Below are positions 41,420-51,251 of a stretch of 64,000 bases of DNA, piece after piece (the first letter of the stretch is position 1; each line of letters starts with the position of its first letter). The translations under genes and the position numbers were made by a program. The notes beneath the pieces were generated by a model that saw only the letters and a list, made by a program, of their open reading frames with translations, did no database searches and had not been told where the DNA came from. Source of the stretch: Eubacterium sp. UBA3279 (GTDB taxonomy: Bacteria; Bacillota; Clostridia; Lachnospirales; Lachnospiraceae); NCBI GenBank assembly GCA_002361775.1, contig DETV01000106.1, positions 1 to 64,000 on the forward strand. Direction: 5' to 3'.

Positions 41420-42820
41420 ATGTGGAAAAATATGAGACAAAAGTTTATCGGAGATAAAGCTTTTTATAAGATGGTTTTGGCGATAGCAGTTCCTATTATG
41501 ATACAGAATGGAATTACAAATTTTGTCAGTCTGTTGGACAACATTATGGTTGGACAGATCGGGACAGAGCAGATGTCCGGGGTGGCAATTGTAAATCAGT
41601 TGATTTTTGTATACAATCTGTGTATTTTTGGCGGAGTTTCCGGTGCGGGAATTTTTACGGCTCAGTACTATGGACAGAAGGATGATGAGGGAATTCGCCA
41701 TACGTTCCGCTTTAAATTGTGGATGTCGCTGATTCTTACCGTGGGCGCTATAGTTGTTTTGCTGGCGGGAGGACAGAGTTTGATTCAGATGTACCTTAAT
41801 GGCAGCAGCGATGGAGGAGATCTGGCGGCTGCTCTTGGATATGGACAAAAGTATCTGGTGGTGATGCTTTTGGGACTTCCTGCATTTATGGTTCTGCAGG
41901 TTTATGCCAGTACTCTGCGCGAATGCGGTGAGACAATGGTTCCTATGAAAGCGGGTGTTACGGCAGTCTGTATCAATCTGGTGTTTAACTACCTGTTAAT
42001 TTATGGAAAATTTGGTTTTCCCCAGTTGGGAGTTGTGGGTGCGGCAGCAGCAACTGTTTTATCCCGTTATGTGGAAATGGCTATCGTAGTGATCTGGACT
42101 CATAAACATAAAGAAATCAATACTTACATAACCGGGTTATATCATACTCTGAAGGTTCCCGGTCATTTGGTGAAGAAGTTTCTTATCAAAGGATCTCCGC
42201 TTTTAGTAAATGAAGCGTTGTGGTCAGCCGCTCAGGCCATGCTGCTTCAGTGTTACTCAGTGAGAGGTCTGAGTGTGGTAGCGGCCTTAAATATTGCAAG
42301 TACAATCGCTAATCTGTTCAATGTGGTATTTATAGCGTTGGGAGATTCTGTGGCAATTGTAGTAGGGCAGCAATTGGGAGCAGGCAAAATGGAAGAAGCC
42401 AGGGATACAGACAACAAGATGATTGCTTTTTCTGTGATGTGCTGTACCGGTGTGGCTATTGCCATGCTCTTTATTGCGCCGTTATTTCCTGAATTATACA
42501 ATACAACAGATCAGACACGGCAACTGGCAGAATTGCTGATTATTGCTCAGGCAATTTTCATGCCGCAAAATGCATTTCTTCATGCCGCATATTTTACATT
42601 GCGCTCCGGAGGGAAAACACTGGTTACTTTCTTTTTCGACAGCGTATTTGTCTGGTGTGTCAGTGTGCCGATTGCTTACATATTAAGCCGTTATACAACA
42701 ATGTTTGTGGTGATTATCTTTGCATTTGTTCAGATCGGTGACTGGGTAAAATGTGTCATTGGATTTGTGCTGGTAAAGAAAGGGGTCTGGCTTCAGAATA
42801 TTGTTTCGCCAGAAGAATAG
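41420..42820 (+). CDS. MATE family efflux transporter, second copy
   Basis: A 466-residue MATE exporter with twelve hydrophobic helices (VLAIAVPIMIQNGITNFVSLLDNIMVG near the start, split in two helices). GGAGGAGG at 41402-41409 sets the ATG at 41420; the frame is open to 41357 without a ribosome site. It is divergent from the MerR-methyltransferase gene, sharing the intergenic region, which suggests control by that protein. It is only distantly similar to the MATE protein at 34614. Confidence 0.9.
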   Translation: MWKNMRQKFIGDKAFYKMVLAIAVPIMIQNGITNFVSLLDNIMVGQIGTEQMSGVAIVNQLIFVYNLCIFGGVSGAGIFTAQYYGQKDDEGIRHTFRFKLWMSLILTVGAIVVLLAGGQSLIQMYLNGSSDGGDLAAALGYGQKYLVVMLLGLPAFMVLQVYASTLRECGETMVPMKAGVTAVCINLVFNYLLIYGKFGFPQLGVVGAAAATVLSRYVEMAIVVIWTHKHKEINTYITGLYHTLKVPGHLVKKFLIKGSPLLVNEALWSAAQAMLLQCYSVRGLSVVAALNIASTIANLFNVVFIALGDSVAIVVGQQLGAGKMEEARDTDNKMIAFSVMCCTGVAIAMLFIAPLFPELYNTTDQTRQLAELLIIAQAIFMPQNAFLHAAYFTLRSGGKTLVTFFFDSVFVWCVSVPIAYILSRYTTMFVVIIFAFVQIGDWVKCVIGFVLVKKGVWLQNIVSPEE

Positions 42821-42824
42821 AAAG

Positions 42825-42971
42825 TTATTTCTTTTTTGCCTGCATTTTTTCCCGGATATATTTTTCCTGCATAAAATCGTCAGTTTCCCGGTCCGTATCG
42901 GAACTGATGACCAGGCAGGAGTAAGAAATCAGGGCTATGAGACATAAAAGAATAATGAAAAGTATAAGCAT
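42825..42971 (-). CDS. 48-residue single-pass membrane protein
   Basis: A small gene on the minus strand: start at 42971 with AAGGAG ten bases upstream, one N-terminal hydrophobic helix (MLILFIILLCLIALISYSCL), then a charged tail (SSDTDRETDDFMQEKYIREK...KKK). It has its own promoter with a perfect TTGACA. The amphipathic charged tail and promoter argue for a real gene; function unknown. Confidence 0.7.
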   Translation of the reverse strand: MLILFIILLCLIALISYSCLVISSDTDRETDDFMQEKYIREKMQAKKK

Positions 42972-42992
42972 AGATATACTCCTTACTGAATA

Positions 42993-43021
42993 AAATAACT
43001 TCTTGTATCTTTTATTGTCAA
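42993..43021 (-). promoter_or_regulatory. Promoter of the 48-residue protein gene
   Basis: On the minus strand a perfect TTGACA (43021-43016), a 17-base spacer and TTATTT (42998-42993). Confidence 0.6.
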
Positions 43022-43075
43022 CAGTATTTTATGCAGAAGAAAGAAAAATATGCATGGGAAAATAAAAAAAATTAC

Positions 43076-43104
43076 TTGCATTCATAAAAATTGTATAGTA
43101 TAAT
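43076..43104 (+). promoter_or_regulatory. rplS promoter
   Basis: TTGCAT at 43076-43081, a 17-base spacer and a perfect TATAAT at 43099-43104. About 70 bases of leader follow. Confidence 0.8.
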
Positions 43105-43179
43105 AATCGACGGTATAAAAAGAGATGGTCCTCTGTTACAGAATGTATTAAGAACATCCGAAAGTAAAGGAGAAAAAAG

Positions 43180-43527
43180 ATGAACGAAATTATTAAAAAC
43201 ATCGAAGCAGCTCAGATGAAAGCTGAAGTTCCGGCATTTAATGTTGGAGATACTGTAAAAGTTTACGGTAAAATCAAAGAGGGTAACCGTGAAAGAATTC
43301 AGGTTTTCGAAGGAATTGTTCTGAAGAAACAGGGTGGAAGCTGCCGTGAGACTTTCACAGTAAGAAAGAATTCCAACGGTATCGGCGTTGAAAAGACATG
43401 GCCGCTGCATTCCCCGAACGTGGAAAGAGTAGAAGTTGTAAGACGTGGTAAAGTAAGACGTGCAAAACTGAACTACCTGAGAGGACGTATCGGTAAAGCA
43501 GCTAAAGTTAAAGAGCTGGTAAAATAA
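43180..43527 (+). CDS. rplS: 50S ribosomal protein L19
   Basis: Ribosomal protein L19, 115 residues, full family length. Signatures [26 protein letters not shown] (split) and the C-terminal [25 protein letters not shown] are unmistakable. It sits at the 30S/50S interface. AAAGGAG at 43167-43173 sets the start. Codon use is that of a highly expressed gene. The usual partner trmD is not next to it. Confidence 0.98.
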   Translation: MNEIIKNIEAAQMKAEVPAFNVGDTVKVYGKIKEGNRERIQVFEGIVLKKQGGSCRETFTVRKNSNGIGVEKTWPLHSPNVERVEVVRRGKVRRAKLNYLRGRIGKAAKVKELVK

Positions 43528-43546
43528 TCAGAAACACATGAGGGAG

Positions 43547-43578
43547 CAGGGGCAAATACTTTGATGTACTTGCCTCTG
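43547..43578 (+). terminator. Probable terminator after rplS
   Basis: CAGGGGCAA... pairs with ...TTGCCTCTG around an eight-base loop, followed by TTTCG. Imperfect stem and short T run. Confidence 0.5.
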
Positions 43579-43601
43579 TTTCGCATTATGAGGAAAAGGA
43601 T

Positions 43602-44183
43602 ATGGGTTTTTTTAAAGCAAGGTATGTAAGGGATTATGTGGCGGCTGCAAAAGTCAAATCCGTCCTTTTATGGATTGTGGAAATTATTGCTGTACTTGTG
43701 CTGGGAGTCGTTCTTGCCGTAGGGTTTGGCAAGACCACGGTGATGCAGGAGGGATCTATGGATTCCACACTGAATGCGGGAGATACTCTTTTGATCAACC
43801 GGACAGCGTACAGGTTCAGTTCGCCCAAGAGGGGAGATATCATCGTATTTAAGCTCAGTGATGATCAGAAAGCAAGTACACACATTAAACGTATCGTTGG
43901 TCTGCCGGGAGAAACGGTTCAGATCAAAGAGGGACAGATCCTGATTGATGGGGAGATTTATCAGGAGAAACAGGGATTTCCCATGATTCAAAATGCCGGT
44001 ATGGCAGATCAGAAGATCACCTTGAAAAAGGATGAATATTTTGTGCTTGGCGACAATCGGAATAACAGTGAAGACAGTCGTTTTGCAGATATGGGAAATA
44101 TAAAAGAAAAGAATATTATCGGGAAATTATGGTTCGTTATTTCCCCTAAAGACCGATTTGGTTTTATTTCAGACGGAGATTGA
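43602..44183 (+). CDS. lepB: Signal peptidase I
   Basis: Type I signal peptidase of 193 residues that removes signal peptides at the outer face of the membrane. One N-terminal membrane helix (about residues 22-43), catalytic serine in QEGSMDSTL (about residue 52), catalytic lysine in HIKRIVGLPGE (about residue 96), and box E GDNRNNSEDSR. The usual proline after SM is replaced by aspartate/serine (SMDS), a small deviation. Confidence 0.95.
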   Translation: MGFFKARYVRDYVAAAKVKSVLLWIVEIIAVLVLGVVLAVGFGKTTVMQEGSMDSTLNAGDTLLINRTAYRFSSPKRGDIIVFKLSDDQKASTHIKRIVGLPGETVQIKEGQILIDGEIYQEKQGFPMIQNAGMADQKITLKKDEYFVLGDNRNNSEDSRFADMGNIKEKNIIGKLWFVISPKDRFGFISDGD

Positions 44184-44192
44184 CTGCCATGT

Positions 44193-44218
44193 GCGGGTCA
44201 GTTTCCGCCTGTTTTTTT
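44193..44218 (+). terminator. Possible terminator after lepB
   Basis: Short GC-rich stem (GCGGG ... CCGC) followed by GTTTTTTT at 44211-44218. The stem is short. Confidence 0.5.
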
Positions 44219-44241
44219 AAAAAAGAAGAGAGGTGACAAGG

Positions 44242-45114
44242 ATGATTTTACAGTGGTATCCCGGTCATATGACCAAGGCAAAAAGACAGATGCAGGAAGA
44301 TCTGAAGCTGATTGATCTGATTATAGAACTGGTAGATGCAAGAATTCCTTTGAGCAGCAGAAATCCGGATATTGATGAAATGGGAAAAAACAAATCCCGA
44401 TTGATTTTATTGAATAAATCAGATCTTGCAGATGAAAGATACAATGAGAAATGGACAGAGTACTTTCAGAGCAAAGGATTCTATGTGGTAAAAGTAAATG
44501 CCAGATCAGGAGCGGGACTGAAAGGAATTCAGGGAGTGATCAACCAGGCCTGTAAGGAAAAAATTGAAAGGGACAGACGAAGAGGGATTAAAAACCGTCC
44601 TATCCGGGCTATGGTAGTGGGAATTCCTAATGTGGGAAAATCCACATTTATCAATTCGTATGCAGGAAAGGCCTGTACAAAAACAGGAAATAAACCGGGA
44701 GTGACAAAAGGAAAGCAGTGGATCCGGTTGAATAAGACGTTGGAGCTTCTGGATACACCGGGAATTCTCTGGCCTAAATTCGAAGATCAGGAAGTGGGAA
44801 TCCGACTGGCTTATATCGGATCTATTAAGGACGAAATATTGAATGTAGAAGAATTATCCCTTCTTTTGCTGGCATATATCCGGGATAATTACCCGGGACT
44901 TCTTGAGCAGAGATATGGAATTTCAGAAGAAGGAACGCCGTTGTCCATGCTGGAAGGCATTGCAGAAAACAGAAAATGCCTTCTGAGAGGTCAGGAGCTG
45001 GATTATGCAAAGGCAGCAGGTATTCTTATGGAAGAATTTAGAAATGGAAAAATAGGGCGGATTACTTTGGAGTATCCTCCGATGATGGAAGAAAAGAATG
45101 AAGACGATCAGTGA
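44242..45114 (+). CDS. rbgA: Ribosome biogenesis GTPase RbgA (YlqF)
   Basis: Circularly permuted GTPase needed for late 50S assembly, 290 residues. The G4 motif NKSDLAD (about residue 57) comes before G1 GIPNVGKST (about 128) and G3 DTPG (about 172), the permuted order of the family. The N-terminus WYPGHMTKAKRQM is typical. GAGGTG at 44230-44235 favours the ATG at 44242. The 3' end overlaps rnhB by 17 bases. Confidence 0.95.
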   Translation: MILQWYPGHMTKAKRQMQEDLKLIDLIIELVDARIPLSSRNPDIDEMGKNKSRLILLNKSDLADERYNEKWTEYFQSKGFYVVKVNARSGAGLKGIQGVINQACKEKIERDRRRGIKNRPIRAMVVGIPNVGKSTFINSYAGKACTKTGNKPGVTKGKQWIRLNKTLELLDTPGILWPKFEDQEVGIRLAYIGSIKDEILNVEELSLLLLAYIRDNYPGLLEQRYGISEEGTPLSMLEGIAENRKCLLRGQELDYAKAAGILMEEFRNGKIGRITLEYPPMMEEKNEDDQ

Positions 45115-45877
45115 AATAAAACAGGAATTGCAGACAGCAGATGAACAGACAAGAGCTGTTCTTTTGGAAACGTACAGACAGGATTCCAGAAGTGGAGTGG
45201 TTTCTCTGGTGAGGAGATTTGAAAAAGAGGCAGAGAAACTGGAAAGAGAAAGAGAGCGGATCGAACAGATGAAAATGTATGAAAAAAAATATGATCATCT
45301 GGGACTGATCTGTGGAATTGACGAGGCGGGAAGAGGACCTTTGGCCGGACCGGTGGTAGCCGGCGCGGTAATACTTCCGGCAGATCATGAAATCCTGTGG
45401 CTGAATGATTCTAAACAATTGTCTGCAAAAAAAAGAGAAGAATTGTATGATATCATTATGAAAGAAGCGGTGGCAGTGGGAGTTGGATATGCCAGTCCGG
45501 CGCGGATTGACGAAATCAACATTTTGCAGGCGACTTATGAGGCAATGCGGGAAGCGGTCTGCAAACTTGCAGTCCGACCTCAGATTCTTCTGAATGATGC
45601 GGTAACGATTCCCCGTATGGAAATTCCCCAGGTGCCGATCATTAAAGGAGATGCAAAAAGTGTGTCTATTGCAGCGGCAAGTATTGTGGCAAAAGTAACC
45701 AGGGACAGATTGATGGAGGAATATGATAAAATCATGCCGGAATATGGATTTGCTTCCCATAAAGGATATGGTTCAAAAAATCATATAGAAGCCATAAAAA
45801 CATATGGTCCCACGCCGATTCACAGAATGACTTTTATCAAAAATTTTATAAATGAAGAGCAGAGAGAAGAAAATTAA
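45098..45877 (+). CDS. rnhB: Ribonuclease HII
   Basis: RNase HII cleaves RNA in RNA-DNA hybrids. The core begins CGIDEAGRGPLAGPVVAGAV with the first catalytic Asp and Glu, later NDSKQLSAKKRE and GDAKSVSIAAASIVAKVTRD. A 70-residue N-terminal helical extension (EKEAEKLERERERIEQMKMYEKK) is common in Firmicute RnhB. It overlaps genes on both sides (rbgA by 17, yraN by 26 bases), so the three are a single transcript. Confidence 0.95.
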   Translation: MKTISEIKQELQTADEQTRAVLLETYRQDSRSGVVSLVRRFEKEAEKLERERERIEQMKMYEKKYDHLGLICGIDEAGRGPLAGPVVAGAVILPADHEILWLNDSKQLSAKKREELYDIIMKEAVAVGVGYASPARIDEINILQATYEAMREAVCKLAVRPQILLNDAVTIPRMEIPQVPIIKGDAKSVSIAAASIVAKVTRDRLMEEYDKIMPEYGFASHKGYGSKNHIEAIKTYGPTPIHRMTFIKNFINEEQREEN

Positions 45878-46229
45878 CAAACGACAGACAGGACAGGAGC
45901 AGGAATATCGGGCAGCCATATATCTGGAAGAGAGAGGATACCGGATACTGGAAAGAAATTACAGATGCCGGACAGGAGAAATTGATCTGATAGCTGTTCA
46001 TCAGGGGTATCTTGTATTTGTGGAAGTGAAGTATCGCAGCGGAAACCGGGCGGGACGTCCGGAGGAAGCAGTTGATTTCAGAAAGCAAAAAAAGATATCG
46101 CAGACAGCCGCCTGGTATCTGAAAGAAAAGGGACTTTCTTTGAATACACCCTGCAGATTTGATGTGGTTGCAGTCACACCGGAAGAAATCCGCATATTTC
46201 CGGATGCATTTTTTTATCAATGGAGATAG
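45852..46229 (+). CDS. yraN: UPF0102 family protein YraN
   Basis: A 125-residue member of the YraN family with an endonuclease-like fold. The motif CRTGEIDLIAV and FVEVKYRSGNR give the D-x(n)-E-x-K pattern of restriction-like nucleases. It is a frequent partner of rnhB; its function is not firmly known. The start overlaps the rnhB end by 26 bases. Confidence 0.93.
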   Translation: MKSREKKINKRQTGQEQEYRAAIYLEERGYRILERNYRCRTGEIDLIAVHQGYLVFVEVKYRSGNRAGRPEEAVDFRKQKKISQTAAWYLKEKGLSLNTPCRFDVVAVTPEEIRIFPDAFFYQWR

Positions 46230-46239
46230 GAGGATAGCC

Positions 46240-47088
46240 ATGATTCAGTGGAAAGATAATCAACAGAAACATACGAAGGTAAATAAAAAAGGGGAAGTGG
46301 TATATCTTACTTATCCGCTTCTGGAAGAAACGGAGACTGTAGTACACGGATTTACCACTCGTCTGGGAGGGGTAAGTAAAGGGGTATGCAGTTCCATGAA
46401 CCTTAGTTTTTCCCGGGGAGATGAAGAAGCAGCAGTTTATGAAAACTATCGCCGGATTGCAGATGCGGTGGGATTTCCCTATGAAAGTATTGTCTGCTCA
46501 GATCAGACCCATACCACAAATGTGAGAAAAGTGGGGAAAGATGACCGGGGCAAAGGGCTTTTATTTTCCAGAAATTATCATGATGTGGATGGATTGATAA
46601 CTAATGAGCCGGAAGTGACTCTGGCAACTTTCTATGCGGACTGTGTTCCTTTATATTTGGTGGATCCGGTGAAAAAAGCCATTGGTCTTTCCCATTCGGG
46701 ATGGAGAGGGACTGTGGGGAAAATCGGAAAAGTAACGGTGGAAGCCATGGGAAGAGAATTTGGCTCCAGGCCGGAAGATATTCTGACGGCTATTGGTCCT
46801 TCAATTTGTCAGGAGTGTTATGAAGTGAGTGAAGATGTGGCAGAAGAATTTCGAAAAATTTATCCTCGGGAACTATGGAATACCCTTCTTTGGGACAAAG
46901 GAAATGGAAAATATCAACTGAATCTCTGGGAAGCGTGTCGTCGGAATTTCCTGGAAGCGGGAATTTTGCCGGAACATATTGTGCTTCCGGAGATATGTAC
47001 CTGCTGTAATCCGGATTTTCTTTTTTCACATAGAGCTTCTCAGGGAAAAAGAGGAAATCTGGCTGCATTTCTGATGCTGAAAAAATAA
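46240..47088 (+). CDS. pgeF: Multicopper polyphenol oxidase/laccase domain protein (PgeF-type)
   Basis: A 282-residue DUF152/PgeF-family protein. Metal ligands lie in HGFTTRLGG, ADCVPLYLVDP, HSGWRGT and CTCCNPDFLFSHR. E. coli YfiH (PgeF) edits peptidoglycan precursors; other members are purine nucleoside-processing enzymes. AGGAGG at 46228-46233 sets the ATG at 46240; the open frame continues upstream inside yraN and should be ignored. It ends the rbgA-rnhB-yraN unit. Confidence 0.92.
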   Translation: MIQWKDNQQKHTKVNKKGEVVYLTYPLLEETETVVHGFTTRLGGVSKGVCSSMNLSFSRGDEEAAVYENYRRIADAVGFPYESIVCSDQTHTTNVRKVGKDDRGKGLLFSRNYHDVDGLITNEPEVTLATFYADCVPLYLVDPVKKAIGLSHSGWRGTVGKIGKVTVEAMGREFGSRPEDILTAIGPSICQECYEVSEDVAEEFRKIYPRELWNTLLWDKGNGKYQLNLWEACRRNFLEAGILPEHIVLPEICTCCNPDFLFSHRASQGKRGNLAAFLMLKK

Positions 47089-47095
47089 AGAACAG

Positions 47096-47152
47096 AAAAA
47101 TACCCGTGAAAACTCCGTTTTGTATAAGAGAATCCTTCACGGGTATATTTTT
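47096..47152. terminator. Bidirectional terminator between pgeF and prs
   Basis: TACCCGTGAA (47101-47110) pairs with TTCACGGGTA (47136-47145), preceded by AAAAA and followed by TATTTTTATTTG, so it works on both strands. Confidence 0.85.
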
Positions 47153-48323
47153 ATTTGTTTTTATTGGATGCCAGAAGTTTATTAATCTTAGCTGTAGTGG
47201 AGCGAACTCTTTCTACAGATACGTCATGATTCAGAGTGTCCATAATGCTTGCCAGATATTTGCTCATCACAGCCGGTTCATAATAAGGACGGCTGATCAG
47301 TTCTTCTGTGCGGTAATTCAAATCAGTGGTGATCACTTTGTGAATATAACCTTTTTCGTAGTATTCATCAAATTTTTTCAGTCCATCTGTAAACAGACCA
47401 AAAGTGGTGCAGACAAATACTCGGTTTGCATTTCTGTCTTTTAACTGTTTTGCCACATCCAGCATACTTTCGCCGGAAGAAATCATATCATCAATAACGA
47501 TCACATCTTTTCCTGCAACGGAATCTCCCAGGAATTCGTGAGCAACGATAGGATTCTTACCATTTACTACTGTGGAGTAATCCCGGCGTTTGTAGAACAT
47601 ACCCATATCCACACCCAGAATATTGGAGAAATATACGGCTCTTGCCATAGCGCCTTCATCCGGGCTGATGATCATAAGATGTTCATTATCAATAGTAAGA
47701 TCCGGTACGGAACGAAGAAGAGCCTTTAAAAACTGATAGGTAGGCATAAAGTTATCGAATCCGTCCAAGGGAATTGCATTCTGTACACGGGGATCGTGCG
47801 CATCAAAAGTAATGATATTGGAAACTCCCATGTTAGTTAATTCCTGCAATGCCAGTGCGCAGTCAAGAGATTCTCTCTTGGTACGTTTGTGCTGACGTCC
47901 TTCGTACAGGAATGGCATGATTACATTGATTCGATGTGCTTTTCCTGTAGCGGCAGCAATAATTCTTTTCAGATCCTGAAAATGATCGTCCGGTGACATA
48001 TGATTTTCATATCCGTTCATTTTGTATGTGATACTGTAGTTTGTTACGTCGCACATGATGAAAAGATCCATACCACGGACAGATTCGTTGATTTTTCCCT
48101 TGGCTTCACCGGTTCCAAAACGAGGACACTCACAGTCGATCAGGAAAGAATCCTCTGAATAGCCTGACCAGGAAATGCCTGCTGTCTGGTGAGATGCCAG
48201 TTCTTTACGAAACTGTACCAGATAACGGTCAACATTTTTTGCCAGTTCTTCACAGCCTTTTAAAGCGGCGATTTTGATAGGGGCAACAGGAATAGAGTTC
48301 TCCAATAAATCTAAATTTGCCAT
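47151..48323 (-). CDS. prs: Ribose-phosphate pyrophosphokinase (long form)
   Basis: Makes PRPP from ribose 5-phosphate and ATP. The 390-residue protein keeps the PRPP loop VIVIDDMISSGES, the flexible-loop and catalytic region MPFLYEGRQHKRTKRES and FDAHDPRVQNAI. It is about 70 residues longer than classic Prs, as in the long clostridial form. It has a TTGACG-17-TATAAC promoter and a 5' leader of about 45 bases. Monocistronic on the minus strand. Confidence 0.94.
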   Translation of the reverse strand: MANLDLLENSIPVAPIKIAALKGCEELAKNVDRYLVQFRKELASHQTAGISWSGYSEDSFLIDCECPRFGTGEAKGKINESVRGMDLFIMCDVTNYSITYKMNGYENHMSPDDHFQDLKRIIAAATGKAHRINVIMPFLYEGRQHKRTKRESLDCALALQELTNMGVSNIITFDAHDPRVQNAIPLDGFDNFMPTYQFLKALLRSVPDLTIDNEHLMIISPDEGAMARAVYFSNILGVDMGMFYKRRDYSTVVNGKNPIVAHEFLGDSVAGKDVIVIDDMISSGESMLDVAKQLKDRNANRVFVCTTFGLFTDGLKKFDEYYEKGYIHKVITTDLNYRTEELISRPYYEPAVMSKYLASIMDTLNHDVSVERVRSTTAKINKLLASNKNK

Positions 48324-48370
48324 AGCAACCTCCGGATAAATAATTTTACTAGAATTTTACAGACATAATA

Positions 48371-48399
48371 GTTATACCCTAGAAAACCGTTTGCGTCAA
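48371..48399 (-). promoter_or_regulatory. prs promoter
   Basis: On the minus strand TTGACG (48399-48394), 17-base spacer, TATAAC (48376-48371). Confidence 0.75.
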
Positions 48400-48469
48400 G
48401 AAATATGTCGAATTCCGGGAAAAGATGTAGGAAAAAACCTTTTGTTTTTCTTATGTTTTGCTATTGCCG

Positions 48470-48498
48470 TTGACATATTTTGCAGTGAATTTTATAAT
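48470..48498 (+). promoter_or_regulatory. Consensus promoter of the PDZ/radical SAM-der-plsY-gpsA run
   Basis: A perfect TTGACA (48470-48475), a 17-base spacer and a perfect TATAAT (48493-48498). Confidence 0.88.
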
Positions 48499-48552
48499 AA
48501 CGGTAAAACTTGACAATCACAGGGATGTTCTATATAGTAAGGAAGCGATGAA

Positions 48553-49962
48553 ATGAGAAATGGAGAACAAAGGGTGAAAAAAAAGAAAAACAGGCATATA
48601 ATCAGTAAAGTGCTTCCTCAGAGTATAGGGGAAGAGATGGAGCTGACGCCGGGAGACGAATTGATTTCCATTAACGGACAAGTCATAGAAGATGTTTTTG
48701 ATTACCATTATCTGGTGGATGACGACTATCTGGAGCTTCTCGTTCGCAAAGAGAACGGAGAGGAATGGGAACTGGAAATTGAAAAAGATTACGAAGAAGA
48801 TCTGGGTATAGAATTTGAGAACAGCCTGATGGATGAGTATCGTTCCTGCAGAAATAATTGTATTTTCTGTTTTATTGATCAGATGCCGGAAGGAATGAGG
48901 GAAACATTATATTTTAAAGATGATGATTCCCGACTTTCTTTTCTTCAGGGAAATTATGTGACACTGACCAATATGAGCGATCACGATATAGACCGGATTA
49001 TCCAATATCATCTGGCGCCGATCAATATTTCTTTTCAGACAACCAATCCTCAGCTGCGCTGCAAGATGCTGAATAATCGGTTTGCGGGAGATATTTTCCC
49101 TAAAGTGCAAAGATTGTATGAAGCGGGAATCGAGATGAATGGTCAGGTGGTTCTGTGTAAAGGAATCAATGACGGAGAAGAACTGGAAAGAACGATAAAA
49201 GATCTGACGCGCTACCTGCCTCATCTTAAGAGTGTTTCCATTGTACCGGTGGGATTGAGTAAATACAGAGATGGATTATATCCTCTGGAACCATTTAACA
49301 AAGAAGATGCAGAAAGAGTTCTGGATACGGTTCATCAATGGCAGGAAAAGTTATATCCGGAGTATGGTCTGCATTTTATTCATTGCAGTGACGAATGGTA
49401 TATTCTGGCAGAAAGAGAACTTCCCCGGGAAGATCAGTATGACGGGTATCTTCAATTGGAAAATGGCGTGGGGATGCTTCGTTTGCTGGAAGAAGAAGTA
49501 AAAGAAGCATTGCTCCATAGCGGTGAAGAATCTGTAAAGAGGCAGGTTTCCATAGCCACCGGCAGACTGGCGGCTCCTTTTATCAGGAAAAATGTGGAAC
49601 TGGTTGCCAATGTATACAAAGATTTGGAAGTGGAAGTATTCCCGATACGCAATGACTTTTTTGGAGAGATGATTACGGTATCCGGTCTGATCACAGGGCA
49701 GGATCTGATCGCCCAGTTAAAAAATCAGAAACTGGGGGAACGGCTTTTGATTCCTTGTAATATGCTTCGTGCCGGAGAAAATGTATTTTTGGATGATATA
49801 ACGGTGGAAACAGTGGAGAAGGAGCTGGGTATTCCTGTCGTGGTGGTAGACGAAGACGGAGCTTCCTTTGTCCGGGCGCTGACGCAAAAAGAGATTTCAA
49901 AGAATCATAAAAGGAGACAAATATATGAGCAAGCCGATTGTAGCAATTGTGGGACGGCCTAA
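48553..49962 (+). CDS. DUF512 family PDZ and radical SAM-like protein
   Basis: A 469-residue protein. An N-terminal PDZ-like part ([23 protein letters not shown]) is followed by a radical SAM-like core with [14 protein letters not shown] (C-x3-C-x2-C at about residue 97-104) and [12 protein letters not shown], then DUF512 in the C-terminal half. The very C-terminus has CSNCG. The family is widespread in Firmicutes near der; the reaction is unknown. The 3' end overlaps der by 38 bases, so the two are coupled. Confidence 0.9.
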   Translation: MRNGEQRVKKKKNRHIISKVLPQSIGEEMELTPGDELISINGQVIEDVFDYHYLVDDDYLELLVRKENGEEWELEIEKDYEEDLGIEFENSLMDEYRSCRNNCIFCFIDQMPEGMRETLYFKDDDSRLSFLQGNYVTLTNMSDHDIDRIIQYHLAPINISFQTTNPQLRCKMLNNRFAGDIFPKVQRLYEAGIEMNGQVVLCKGINDGEELERTIKDLTRYLPHLKSVSIVPVGLSKYRDGLYPLEPFNKEDAERVLDTVHQWQEKLYPEYGLHFIHCSDEWYILAERELPREDQYDGYLQLENGVGMLRLLEEEVKEALLHSGEESVKRQVSIATGRLAAPFIRKNVELVANVYKDLEVEVFPIRNDFFGEMITVSGLITGQDLIAQLKNQKLGERLLIPCNMLRAGENVFLDDITVETVEKELGIPVVVVDEDGASFVRALTQKEISKNHKRRQIYEQADCSNCGTA

Positions 49963-51250
49963 TGTGGGTAAATCTACCCTGTTTAACGTTCTTGCAGGAG
50001 AAAATATTTCGATTGTAAAAGACACGCCGGGAGTTACCCGGGACAGAATTTATGCAGATGCTTCCTGGTTAAATTACAACTTTACTCTGATCGATACCGG
50101 CGGTATTGAACCGGAGAGCAAGGATGTGATCCTGGCACAGATGAGAGATCAGGCACAGATCGCCATTGATACGGCGGATGTTATCGTATTTCTTACGGAT
50201 GTTCGTCAGGGACTGGTGGACTCCGATTCCAAAGTGGCAGATATGCTGAGAAGAAGTGGTAAACCAGTGGTTCTGGCGGTAAATAAAGTAGATAATTTTG
50301 AAAAGTTTATGCCGGACGTATATGAATTTTATAATCTGGGTATCGGAGACCCGATTCCAGTATCTGCATCCGGTAAGCTGGGACTGGGAGACCTTTTGGA
50401 TGAGGTGGTTAAGTTCTTTTCTGTAGATGAGCTGGAGGAGGAAGAAAATGAAATTCCTCATATAGCAATAGTGGGAAAACCGAACGTGGGCAAATCATCA
50501 CTTATCAATAAATTACTGGGACAAAACCGGGTGATTGTTTCCAATGTGGCGGGAACGACCAGAGATGCCATTGACACAAATGTGATGTGGAATGGGAAAG
50601 AATACGTGTTTATTGATACGGCAGGTCTGAGAAGAAAAAATAAGATCAAAGAAGAATTGGAACGGTACAGTATTATTCGTACTGTGACAGCAGTGGAGCG
50701 GGCAGATGTGGTCATTGTGGTGATCGATGCGGTGGAAGGAATTACAGAACAGGATGCAAAGATTGCCGGTATTGCCCACGAGAGAGGAAAAGGAATTATC
50801 ATTGCCGTAAATAAATGGGATGCGGTTGAAAAGGATGATAAAACTATTTATAAATACACAAATAAGGTGAGAGAGACTCTGGCATATATGCCGTATGCGG
50901 AACTGATGTTTATCTCAGCTCAGACAGGTCAGAGACTGCCTAAATTATTTGATACGATTGATATGGTGTTGGAAAATCAGACGCTTCGTGTGCAGACAGG
51001 TGTGTTAAATGAAATTATGACAGAAGCTGTTGCCATGCAGCAGCCTCCTTCAGACAAGGGAAAACGGCTGAAACTGTTTTATATCACTCAGGTGGCTGTT
51101 AAACCTCCAACTTTTGTTATTTTTGTAAATGATAAGGAACTGATGCATTTTTCCTATACCCGATATCTGGAAAATAAAATCAGAGATGCGTTTGGTTTCC
51201 GGGGAACTTCTTTGAAGTTTATCATCCGGGAAAGAAAAGGAGAAAAATAA
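49925..51250 (+). CDS. der: Ribosome biogenesis GTPase Der (EngA)
   Basis: Double GTPase of 441 residues needed for 50S maturation. Two G domains: the first with GRPNVGKST (about residue 9) and DTGG, the second with GKPNVGKSS (about residue 184), DTAG and NKWD, then a KH-like C-terminal domain ([10 protein letters not shown]). AAAAGGAG precedes the ATG. It starts inside the previous gene, and plsY follows at one base distance. Confidence 0.97.
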   Translation: MSKPIVAIVGRPNVGKSTLFNVLAGENISIVKDTPGVTRDRIYADASWLNYNFTLIDTGGIEPESKDVILAQMRDQAQIAIDTADVIVFLTDVRQGLVDSDSKVADMLRRSGKPVVLAVNKVDNFEKFMPDVYEFYNLGIGDPIPVSASGKLGLGDLLDEVVKFFSVDELEEEENEIPHIAIVGKPNVGKSSLINKLLGQNRVIVSNVAGTTRDAIDTNVMWNGKEYVFIDTAGLRRKNKIKEELERYSIIRTVTAVERADVVIVVIDAVEGITEQDAKIAGIAHERGKGIIIAVNKWDAVEKDDKTIYKYTNKVRETLAYMPYAELMFISAQTGQRLPKLFDTIDMVLENQTLRVQTGVLNEIMTEAVAMQQPPSDKGKRLKLFYITQVAVKPPTFVIFVNDKELMHFSYTRYLENKIRDAFGFRGTSLKFIIRERKGEK

Positions 51251-51251
51251 A

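Noticed and set aside
43105..43179. rplS leader as an autoregulatory L19 RNA element
   Set aside because: I could not find the conserved structure by eye; only a promoter and ribosome site are supported.
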